The notes under the pieces: generated by a model
What the model was told of the DNA's origin: nothing
The model's database searches: none
The model's input: the letters and a program-made list of their open reading frames with translations, nothing else
Shown here: in pieces, positions 42,658 through 50,247 of the stretch
Layout: every line of letters starts with the position of its first letter
Numbering within the stretch: position 1 is the first letter of the stretch
Made by a program: the position numbers and the translations under genes
Source of the DNA: Blastocatellia bacterium
Lineage (GTDB): Bacteria; Acidobacteriota; Blastocatellia; HR10; J050
DNA: 64,000 bases
Assembly: GCA_026985075.1 (NCBI GenBank)
Contig: JALSQX010000087.1
Coordinates: forward strand, 1-64,000
Direction of reading: 5' to 3'

Positions 42658-42767
42658 TGCTGGGATTGAGCGGTGCGAAGATCGGCCGGCTCTTCGGCGA
42701 TGCCGCCACGCTGGCCCGCAGGCTTCGTGCGGCTCTCGACATGACGACCGGCCATTCATCAGGATGA
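42658..42767 (+). pseudogene. Probable 3' remnant of a DUF1259-like gene
   Basis: GDAATLARRLRAALDMTTG resembles the GDATELARGLRAALDRTN C-terminus of the 37768-38778 protein. Confidence 0.4.
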
Positions 42768-42887
42768 TTTCAAGGTCCAACGTCCGCCGCGAGAGGAGCC
42801 GGAACTGTGATATTGACGTCGTGAGCAGTACTCGCTTATTATGAAAGCGAATGGAGCTTTCATCATCAATGCCCCAGCGGCTTCTTT

Positions 42888-43931
42888 GTGAAGCGACGTG
42901 GGCTGGTCGAGGGTAGAACTTTGAAGATCGACGTCATTCTCGATGCCCGGGCTTCAGCCGATGACATTGCTTCGCTCGGGCGGCTGGCCGAGCGCTATGG
43001 GCTTCGAGCGGTGTGGGTCTCGAGTCTGCTGGACGCCCGAGATCCGTTCACCAATTTTTCCCTGCTCGCTCGATCTTCTACGTCGATTCGCATGGGGCCA
43101 ATTGCGGTGAATCCGTATGAGATGCATCCGGTACGGATCGCGACGGCGCTTCTGACGCTGAACGAGCTGAGCCAGGGGAGGGCTGCCATTGTCGTAGGCG
43201 GCGGAGGGGAGGCGCTCGATGCGCTATCCATCGAACCGGTCCGGCGCGTTCGAGCCGTCCGGGAATGCATTGAGATCATTCGACGCGCCGCCACCGGCGA
43301 CGTCGTCGACTACCCGGGCGAGTTATATCGGGTGCGTGGCTATCATCTCTTGTGGATTCGAGCGCCCGCACCACTCATCTACGTCGCAGCCAACAGGCCG
43401 CAGATGCTGCGCATGGCTGCCCGGACGGCCGACGGAATCATGTTGAGCGATCTGCCACCTCCCCTCGTGGCCCGGGCGGTGAAGCTCCTCGATGACGCGC
43501 TCGCCGCACGGGGCCGCGCGCGGCGCGACTTCCGAATCAGCGATTTCATAGCCTGGCACGTATACGAGGATCGCCAGCGGGCTGTCCGAGAAGCGCGTCA
43601 GTGGTTGTGGCTGCGGGGACTCTTCCGTCGCTGGGTCCTGGAGACGTTCCTCGACGAGTCTGATTGCGATCTCGTGTTATCCCGGCGCGCGGCCTTTCAG
43701 AGAGCCTTCCTTGACAAAACCCCGGTCATCGAGGGTGTGCCCGAGAGGATTGTGGACGCTCTGGTCGATGCGCTCACGCTCACCGGCGATGTGGGCGAAC
43801 TCGACCGGCAGATCGAGAAGTTGAAGCAGTTCGAGGCAGCCGGCCTCACCGAAATCGCCTTGCGCATCTATGCAAATCCGGCCGATGCCATCCGACTGAT
43901 TGGCGAACAGGTTGTACCGGCAGTGGCATGA
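42888..43931 (+). CDS. LLM-class flavin-dependent oxidoreductase
   Basis: LAERYGLRAVWVSSLLDARDPFTNFSLLARSS, LNELSQGRAAIVVGGGGE. Confidence 0.85.
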   Translation: MKRRGLVEGRTLKIDVILDARASADDIASLGRLAERYGLRAVWVSSLLDARDPFTNFSLLARSSTSIRMGPIAVNPYEMHPVRIATALLTLNELSQGRAAIVVGGGGEALDALSIEPVRRVRAVRECIEIIRRAATGDVVDYPGELYRVRGYHLLWIRAPAPLIYVAANRPQMLRMAARTADGIMLSDLPPPLVARAVKLLDDALAARGRARRDFRISDFIAWHVYEDRQRAVREARQWLWLRGLFRRWVLETFLDESDCDLVLSRRAAFQRAFLDKTPVIEGVPERIVDALVDALTLTGDVGELDRQIEKLKQFEAAGLTEIALRIYANPADAIRLIGEQVVPAVA

Positions 43932-44068
43932 ACTCATCAGAGAAGGATCCCTGGAAAAGCCATTGATTTGGCTGTCAGAGCGGTCGCTCGTCGGAAGCCG
44001 GCAGATAATCTGGAGAGTCCGGTTCAAACTCTGAAAGAACGATCTGACCGGTTTTTCCAAAATCCTCC

Positions 44069-44100
44069 TTGACCTTGTACCTCACTCCACAGTTTATACT
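44069..44100 (+). promoter_or_regulatory. MerR-type promoter (20-bp spacer) of the first MerR gene
   Basis: TTGACC, 20 bp, TATACT; ATG at 44107 is near the expected transcription start. Confidence 0.6.
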
Positions 44101-44106
44101 CATTCC

Positions 44107-44592
44107 ATGAATCCGAACCGGGAGTTGGTCATGATGAAAGATGCTGGATTACTCAGGGGTGACGTGGCCAGGCGGGCTGGCGTTCATCGCGAGACGATTC
44201 GCTATTACGAGCGCATTGGGCTGTTGCCACGGCCGGCGCGCTCTCGCTCTGGATATCGTCTCTACCCGCCAGAAGTAGTGGCCCACATCGAGTTCATCAA
44301 GCGGGCTCAAAGCCTCGGATTCTCGCTCGACGAGATTCGCCAGATCATCCAGCTCAGCCGCTCGGGGCGTTCACCGTGTGCGCGGGTGCGCCAGTTACTC
44401 GGAGCGAAATTAAAAGAGATCGATCGGCGCATTGCTGAACTCACCGAATTTCGCCAGGAACTGGCGGCTTTCCTGGAGGAGCTGGAATCCGTCCCCGATC
44501 AAGTTGATTCTTCGGCGCAAGTTTGTGCCCTGATCGAACGGAGTTCGATCAACATCACCATGAAACCCAAATCTTCAGGAAGGAGGGAATAA
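44107..44592 (+). CDS. MerR-family heavy-metal-responsive regulator
   Basis: DVARRAGVHRETIRYYERIGLLPRPARSRSGYRLYP; cysteines in SPCARVRQLL and QVCALIER. Confidence 0.9.
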   Translation: MNPNRELVMMKDAGLLRGDVARRAGVHRETIRYYERIGLLPRPARSRSGYRLYPPEVVAHIEFIKRAQSLGFSLDEIRQIIQLSRSGRSPCARVRQLLGAKLKEIDRRIAELTEFRQELAAFLEELESVPDQVDSSAQVCALIERSSINITMKPKSSGRRE

Positions 44593-44593
44593 C

Positions 44594-44848
44594 ATGAGCG
44601 GGAAACGAACCATCGAAGTTTTCACGGCGGGATGCCCGCTGTGCACCGAGACCGTAGAGCTGGTGAAATCGGTCACCGCCGAGTGTGGCTGTGAAGTCAT
44701 CGAGCGGCGATGTACCGATACCGTCTGCTGCGATCAGGCGAAACAGTACGGCATCACGGCGGTGCCGACCATCGTCGTCGATGGCGTGGTCGTCTTCCAG
44801 GGGAAACCCACCGAAGCTCAGGCCGCGACGATTTTGAAAATCGCTTGA
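44594..44848 (+). CDS. Small thioredoxin-fold protein
   Basis: EVFTAGCPLCTETVELVKSVT and GITAVPTIVVDG. Confidence 0.85.
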   Translation: MSGKRTIEVFTAGCPLCTETVELVKSVTAECGCEVIERRCTDTVCCDQAKQYGITAVPTIVVDGVVVFQGKPTEAQAATILKIA

Positions 44849-44977
44849 CGGAAACGACCGCGAGCTGCTGGGGTGCATCCCGGCAACTCGCGGTCGGAAG
44901 GCCAAATGGAAGGGGATGTTATGTGCAACCAAAAAAGCTCACGATGTCGGCGAGTGTGTAAACATAGCGAAAAAGCC

Positions 44978-45009
44978 TTGACTCTGGAGTGGATTCCAGA
45001 GTCTATGAT
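44978..45009 (+). promoter_or_regulatory. MerR-type promoter/operator with perfect dyad
   Basis: TTGACT, 20-bp spacer, TATGAT; GACTCTGGA (44980-44988) / TCCAGAGTC (44995-45003) perfect 9-bp inverted repeat. Confidence 0.8.
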
Positions 45010-45038
45010 TTTTCCGTAACAGTCGGAGGGATGGGACT

Positions 45039-45980
45039 ATGAGATATCGTTTCCCAGTGGCGCTTCTGGCAGCCGGCTTTTTCTTCGGCCATGTCCCCGA
45101 TGCATCGGCTCAAGGGCCGCCGATCAACACGGATACGGCATTCGTCAACGGCCTGCAGGGGGCGGCCGTCAGAAGCTTTGTGTTTTCCGTCAGCCGATCC
45201 GGACTTGTTCGAGATGGTGAGGATATTGTCGATCCCTCGAATCGAGAACTCTCGATCTTCGCTATTCCCATCATTGTGCCGTACGAAGTCGTGAAGAACA
45301 AACTCGACATCGTGGGCGGGGTTCCGGTGCTCTATAAGCGGATGGCGTTCACCGAAAACGGAAACCGTCACGAACTCACCAACTCGGGATTGGGCGACCT
45401 CTTCGTCCTGGCCAAGTATCTCTTTTTGCAAAGGGACCGGCCCGGCCAGACGACGCGGATGGCGGCGGTGGCGAGGATCAAATTCCCCACGGCTGAAGAT
45501 GACAAAACCGATGCCCAGGGGAACCCCTTGCCGCGGCCGCTTCAATTGGGCACCGGCTCGGTCGATTATTCGGCGGGCATCATCTTCACTCACGTCGTCC
45601 GGCGAATCGGGTTCAACGCCGATCTCGTCTACACGTTCAACACCGAGGCTGATGGTTTCGCCTTCGGCGATACGTTGAAGTACGATGTGGCAGTAGGCTA
45701 TCGGCTCGCGCCACGCGAATACATCACCTATCCGACCAGACAGTGGAATGCCTATCTGGAATTGAATGGACAGTTCAGCCGAAAGAACACATTGAATGGC
45801 GTGGCGCTGCCCGATTCCGGTGGAAACGTGACATTTCTTTCGCCGGGCATTCAATTCATTCCCTATAGCACGTTTCTGGTGGAGGCCTCGCTACGGATTC
45901 CGGTGATCCAAAACTTGAATGGGACGCAGTTGAAGTTCCAGCCCGCATTCACCGTCGGATTCCGCTGGCTGATCTTCTGA
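45039..45980 (+). CDS. Outer-membrane transporter-like beta-barrel protein
   Basis: Signal peptide, alternating beta-strand pattern, C-terminal aromatic (FTVGFRWLIF). Confidence 0.6.
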   Translation: MRYRFPVALLAAGFFFGHVPDASAQGPPINTDTAFVNGLQGAAVRSFVFSVSRSGLVRDGEDIVDPSNRELSIFAIPIIVPYEVVKNKLDIVGGVPVLYKRMAFTENGNRHELTNSGLGDLFVLAKYLFLQRDRPGQTTRMAAVARIKFPTAEDDKTDAQGNPLPRPLQLGTGSVDYSAGIIFTHVVRRIGFNADLVYTFNTEADGFAFGDTLKYDVAVGYRLAPREYITYPTRQWNAYLELNGQFSRKNTLNGVALPDSGGNVTFLSPGIQFIPYSTFLVEASLRIPVIQNLNGTQLKFQPAFTVGFRWLIF

Positions 45981-46057
45981 GGCCGAAGCGATGATCATTA
46001 TCTTTCGCTCGGGAATCGCTCATGTGCAAAGGCACGCCACGAAGGATAGAAGAAGTC

Positions 46058-46078
46058 GCGCAAGCCGGCGGCTTGCGC
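46058..46078 (+). repeat. Palindromic hairpin element upstream of the Sec-HMA gene
   Basis: GCGCAAGCC-GGC-GGCTTGCGC; related sequence at 34463-34485. Confidence 0.6.
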
Positions 46079-46107
46079 CATATCCTGTTTTCGTAGGAGG
46101 GACGCAT

Positions 46108-46686
46108 ATGAACGCGATGAAAAAGTTAGCTGGCGCTTTCGCCCTGGTTATGGTGCTGGCTTCGGGAACCATGGCTCAAATTGATAAAGTGACCGTCAGG
46201 ATCGACGGATTGGCTTGACCATTTTGCGCTCACGGGTTGCGGAAGGAACTGCAACGCATCCCGGGCGTCGGTGACGCCAAAATTTACATCGACGAGGGAC
46301 GAGCCGAATTGAGCCTCATTCAAGGCCACTCCATCGATCTCGACGCGATTGAGGAAGCCATCAGAAAAGGTGGATACACGCCGCGCGATATCTGGATTGA
46401 GGCCGTGGGCCGAATCGAACGACGGGGTGGTCAACTGATGCTGGTGATTCCCGGACAGGGCATGACATTCCTGCTGGTCGAAAATGATCCCATGCGGAAG
46501 TTGAACCGTGCGCTGGCCGGACAGAATGATCGTCCGGTGACCATTGTGGGCAAGCTCCAAAAAGCAGTGTCGGATGGTCAGCCGCATCGGTTGATCATCG
46601 AACGATTCGAAATAAACTCAACAAGCCGTTGGAGAGTGCGCCGAAACCTGATGGGGATCTCCAACAGAGACACGGAGCGACCATGA
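46108..46686 (+). CDS. Putative selenoprotein: secreted HMA-domain (MerP-like) protein with UPFC motif; TGA 46216-46218 read as Sec (codon 37)
   Basis: Reads through a single in-frame TGA: MNAMKKLAGAFALVMVLASGTMAQIDKVTVRIDGLA-U-PFCAHGLRKELQRIPGV...; paralogue 47114-47638 has TGC at this codon; ORF track splits it at this stop. Confidence 0.85.
46236..46255 (+). promoter_or_regulatory. Candidate bacterial SECIS hairpin for the HMA selenoprotein
   Basis: GTTGCGG-AAGGAA-CTGCAAC, 7 bp incl. one G-U pair, starting 18 nt after the TGA. Confidence 0.65.
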
Positions 46687-47066
46687 AAGAGAAGATCGTG
46701 AGTGTTCTGGCGCTGTTCACGTCGGTGGGCACGCTATTTTGTTGCGCCTTGCCGGCCTTGTTGGTCACGCTCGGGTTGGGCACAGTTGTCATCTCGGCCG
46801 TATCTGCTTTTCCCTGGTTGATTCCGCTCGCGAAACACGAGGAATGGCTGTTTCTGGGGGCTGGCGCGCTGATCGGGCTGAATTTCTTTCTTGTCTACCG
46901 ACCGCAGAAGCAGGTCGCCTGTAATGTGCAGGCTGGAGAACAAGGATGCCAAGTCGCGGGCCGGTGGAACAAACTGGTGTTATGGCTCTCGGTCGGGATT
47001 TACGTCATAGGCCCGTTCATGGCATACCTGGGGCTACCACTATGGAAGCTCCTCGAACGTGCGTGA
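46683..47066 (+). CDS. MerT-like mercuric/metal transport membrane protein
   Basis: GTLFCCALPALLVTLGLGTVVISA (CC-x2-P in TM1), second Cys pair in VACNVQAGEQGCQ. Confidence 0.8.
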   Translation: MKEKIVSVLALFTSVGTLFCCALPALLVTLGLGTVVISAVSAFPWLIPLAKHEEWLFLGAGALIGLNFFLVYRPQKQVACNVQAGEQGCQVAGRWNKLVLWLSVGIYVIGPFMAYLGLPLWKLLERA

Positions 47067-47113
47067 TGTTGTCCTTGGTTTGGGCATTATCAATTTCATG
47101 AGATGGAGGAAAT

Positions 47114-47638
47114 ATGAATAGCATGAAGAAAATCACCGTAGCTCTGCTGCTGGTCGTGACAGCAGCACCAGTGGTTTTGGCTCAGATCGACAAAGTCACG
47201 GTCAGAGTCGATGGGTTGAGTTGCCCGTTTTGCGCGTATGGGTTGCAGAAGCAACTGAAGCGCGTCCCGGGCGTTAAGGGCGTCAAAATTTACGTTGATC
47301 GGGGTCGAGCGGAGCTGACCGTGGCCGAAGGAGAGTCCGTCGATTTCAGCGCTATCGAGGATGCCATCAAGAAAGGGGGATATACGCCGCGCGACATCTG
47401 GATGGAGGCGACGGGTCGCATCGAGCAATGGAATGGTCAACCGGCGCTCGTCATTCCCGAAAATGATGTGAAATTTTTACTGGCCGAGAATGATCATTTG
47501 CGCAAGTTGAACGATGCCCTGAGCGGTCAGAAAGACCGTTCTGTGTTCATTGCCGGAAAGCTCGAGAAGCAGAATCCGAGGGGACATCACGGACATCCTT
47601 ATACGCTCATCATCGAGCGCTTCGAGTTGGTGAACTGA
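47114..47638 (+). CDS. Secreted HMA-domain (MerP-like) protein, Cys paralogue
   Basis: Colinear with the 46108-46686 protein; AQIDKVTVRVDGLSCPFCAYGLQKQLKRVPGV. Confidence 0.85.
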   Translation: MNSMKKITVALLLVVTAAPVVLAQIDKVTVRVDGLSCPFCAYGLQKQLKRVPGVKGVKIYVDRGRAELTVAEGESVDFSAIEDAIKKGGYTPRDIWMEATGRIEQWNGQPALVIPENDVKFLLAENDHLRKLNDALSGQKDRSVFIAGKLEKQNPRGHHGHPYTLIIERFELVN

Positions 47639-47716
47639 AAAAGAGGAGAGCGAACGCAGAGCCTGAGTTCACCGCAAGGACGCAAAGGGCGCAATGGGGT
47701 GAATGAGGAATGTCAA

Positions 47717-48781
47717 ATGAGGAACTCCAGTGACGTGAAAAGGGGATGGGCGACTTCACGGCGCCTTCCGATCGTTCTGGGAACTCTCGTTCTCATTGCA
47801 GGTATGACCTTCGGCGTGCTGGTTCGCTGGGGAACGAGATGGACGATTCCGCTGAGCCCGGCGAGTGGGGACAGGTATGAGTTGCTCGCTCAGTGGGGCG
47901 GTGTTGGTCTCCCATCGGGACCGTTCGAACGTCCCATCGGCATAGCCGTGACGCCGGGAGGAGATCTCTATGTGACTGATGCGCGGAGGCGCGTCATCCA
48001 CCTGAGTGCGGCGGGCGACATCATCGGCGAGTGGGGGCGCGAGGGCGATGGGCCCGGGGAGTTCAGTAATCCCGTGGGCGTGGCCGTGGCTCCTGACGGC
48101 TCGGTGTTTGTCTCGGACTATGATCAGGATCGCATTCAAAAGTTCACATCAGATGGTCGATTTCTCCTCGCGTTCGGGAGTTCGGGTTCCCAGCCGGGTC
48201 AATTCGACGCTCCGGCGGGATTGGCGGTGGACGCCGCGGGATTCGTATACGTGGCCGATTTCTATAATCATCGCGTGCAGAAATTCCGGCCTGATGGGAC
48301 GTTTCAGGGCATCGTCGGTCATCCGGGCCGCATCGGTGATGGCGCTCTTCATTATCCCACGGGCGTGCATGTCACGTCGGATGGACAACTGCTCGTTGCC
48401 GACGCTTACAACTATCAGCTTCAGTGGTTCGACCGAGAAGGCCGTCCCATCAGGCGAATCGGCTATCATCTCTTCTGGTTGTGGCCGCGGCCGGTGTCAT
48501 CAAGGAGGGGATTCAACGTGCCAACCGGTGCGGCCGTCGGCCCGGGCGGCTTCGTCCACGTGGCCGATAGCGGGAATCACCGCCTGGTGATGCTCTCGGA
48601 GAAGGGAGAATACCTCGCCGACTGGACGATTCCGGATGCACATCCCAGCGTGTATTCTCCAGAGAAGGTGGCCGTGTCGCCCGATGGATCAACCGTCTAT
48701 GCGACCGATCTGGCCGCCAATCGCATCCTGGTTCTGAACGTCATACGCCCGCACCGATCACCCGGAAGGAGGGGAAGGTGA
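47717..48781 (+). CDS. NHL-repeat beta-propeller protein, membrane-anchored
   Basis: N-terminal TM segment; repeats such as DAPAGLAVDAAGFVYVADFYNHRVQKFRPDG. Confidence 0.85.
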   Translation: MRNSSDVKRGWATSRRLPIVLGTLVLIAGMTFGVLVRWGTRWTIPLSPASGDRYELLAQWGGVGLPSGPFERPIGIAVTPGGDLYVTDARRRVIHLSAAGDIIGEWGREGDGPGEFSNPVGVAVAPDGSVFVSDYDQDRIQKFTSDGRFLLAFGSSGSQPGQFDAPAGLAVDAAGFVYVADFYNHRVQKFRPDGTFQGIVGHPGRIGDGALHYPTGVHVTSDGQLLVADAYNYQLQWFDREGRPIRRIGYHLFWLWPRPVSSRRGFNVPTGAAVGPGGFVHVADSGNHRLVMLSEKGEYLADWTIPDAHPSVYSPEKVAVSPDGSTVYATDLAANRILVLNVIRPHRSPGRRGR

Positions 48782-49056
48782 TGAATGAGAAGCGATCCAG
48801 CCTGATCGCCAGCCTGTTATCGGCGCCCTGGTGTTGAGTGGCTCCGGCGGTCCTTTCCCTGCTCGGGTTAGCAGGGGTCGGCACGGCACGCCTCATCGCC
48901 GCGAAATTGGCGCCCATTTTTCTCGTCCTGGCAGTGCTGTTACTCGGGCGCGCACATTATCTCATCTACGTGAAAAAGCATGGGACGCCAGTGAGCCGCT
49001 TCATCGTTTGGGCGGCCACTATAGCGACCGCCGGATTGTGGATTTGGAGGTTATAG
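48781..49056 (+). CDS. Putative selenoprotein: short MerT-like membrane protein with CU in place of CC; TGA 48835-48837 read as Sec (codon 19)
   Basis: MNEKRSSLIASLLSAPWC-U-VAPAVLSLLGLAGVGTARLIAAKLAPIFLVLAVLLLGRAHYLIYVKKHG...; aligns with FCCALPALLVTLGLG and LCCIGPLAATLLGIG in the two other MerT-like proteins here; ATG overlaps the NHL stop. Confidence 0.85.
48857..48876 (+). promoter_or_regulatory. Candidate bacterial SECIS hairpin for the MerT-like selenoprotein
   Basis: CCCTGCT-CGGGTT-AGCAGGG, perfect 7-bp stem, G at loop position 2, loop begins 27 nt after TGA. Confidence 0.8.
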
Positions 49057-49197
49057 TCTCCGGTTACAGCCATACCCTACGGATTGATCCTTGTCAATGG
49101 CTCGAGTTGCCCAGTCCGCCTGCGGCTGGGCTTTGTATGGCTCGACGGGAAGAGAGAAAGCGGGTCCTACGCTGGCATCAATCACCCATACCTTCAC
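49051..49197 (-). pseudogene. Truncated PIN-domain (VapC-like) toxin remnant
   Basis: GTG-start MKVWVIDASVGPAFSLPVEPYKAQPQADWATRAIDKDQS then lost; overlaps the antitoxin stop. Confidence 0.55.
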
Positions 49198-49449
49198 GTT
49201 CGCTTCTCCAACTCCTGGCGAGCCTCACGTGCCGACTTCGCGGCGCTCACCGCCAGGTCGGCAAGCTCCTGAGAGAGTTGCAAGGCTTCGAAATAGGCTT
49301 GCAGTCGCTCTAATCGCTCGTACTCTTCCGGAGGAAGAAGGGCTCCTGCCAGCTCACCGCGCCGAAAAATCAGGATCGTTGTCTGATCTTGCTCGGCCTC
49401 CCGGAGTTGTCGGGTGAGAGCTTTCTTTTTGGTGACCGGATCGAGATGC
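49194..49449 (-). pseudogene. Phd/YefM-like antitoxin remnant lacking an obvious start codon
   Basis: SHLDPVTKKKALTRQLREAEQDQTTILIFRRGELAGALLPPEEYERLERLQAYFEAL... Confidence 0.5.
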
Positions 49450-49508
49450 GATCAACGGGAGCATCGCTTTGACACTCGACCCATCTATGTGATAGCTTCG
49501 TTATTCTA

Positions 49509-49940
49509 ATGCTCACGAGTCTCAGGAAAATCTGGTTGGCGCTCGCTCTGGTTGGCATGATCTTCCCCATTACCTTCGGATACGTTCAAGCCGAGCAGTG
49601 TCCGATGAGGCGGCAAGGGCAAATGTGCGCCGCGCGCGAGTGTGCCGGATGTTGCAGCCTGGCGCGTCGGCCCATCAATCATCTGGGCGCCCGCCTCTGC
49701 TGCGCCTTCCACTGCGATGAGCCGCCGTTGGATGCCGATGGTGGAACGGATATCGAAGCGTGTTTCACCACGACGAGCATCGAACTGCTTCCCCAGCCGG
49801 TCAGCATCATCGATCTTTTCCCCCAGGTGCTTCGATCTCTGCATGAGGCGGCTCGCTCATTTCGCTCCTATAAAGGATTGAAAAACTTCCTTCCCGATCA
49901 ATCCGGCGTTTATCTCATCCACAGTTCATTTCTCATCTAA
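49509..49940 (+). CDS. Small Cys-rich secreted protein, unknown function
   Basis: Signal peptide followed by AEQCPMRRQGQMCAARECAGCCSLARRPINHLGARLCCAFHCDE. Confidence 0.6.
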   Translation: MLTSLRKIWLALALVGMIFPITFGYVQAEQCPMRRQGQMCAARECAGCCSLARRPINHLGARLCCAFHCDEPPLDADGGTDIEACFTTTSIELLPQPVSIIDLFPQVLRSLHEAARSFRSYKGLKNFLPDQSGVYLIHSSFLI

Positions 49941-50037
49941 TCGTTCGCCCCTCTTTCGCTCGTGAGGCTCGGCGAGCGGGAAGGTTTCTCTACAATCAAA
50001 CTCCCCAGGTAACAGTCGCTCACACTGGAAGCGGACC

Positions 50038-50196
50038 GTGGCGAGTTATCAGGTCGGCAAGATCGAATTTCTATCGGTGCTCGATAGCCTGACGAAGTTG
50101 CTCAATGACGAGTTGAGTTACTGGGAGAACTTCGCCAGCTACCAGAAGGCACTCGCTGAGCTTGAACCGCTCGTGGGCGTCGAGTTGACCAAATGA
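50038..50196 (+). pseudogene. C-terminal remnant of a TolC/CusC-type outer-membrane efflux protein
   Basis: VASYQVGKIEFLSVLDSLTKLLNDELSYWENFASYQKALAELEPLVGVELTK resembles the TolC family C-terminus; no upstream ORF. Confidence 0.65.
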
Positions 50197-50247
50197 CGCT
50201 GATTCATTTTCGGCGTTGGGAGATTCACAGCGAGGAGGTTATCGGCT

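Noticed and set aside
46237-46686. Independent gene starting at 46237 (and similarly 48838, 50689)
   Set aside because: These ORF-track starts are just the first possible codons after the in-frame TGA; they would cut domains mid-motif (HMA, MerT TM1, CPICGM).
47660-47700. TTCACCGCAAGGACGCAAAGGGCGCAA, resembling widespread ACCGCAAAGACGCAAAGG repeats in environmental genomes
   Set aside because: Only one copy noticed in the window; cannot support a repeat family from here.
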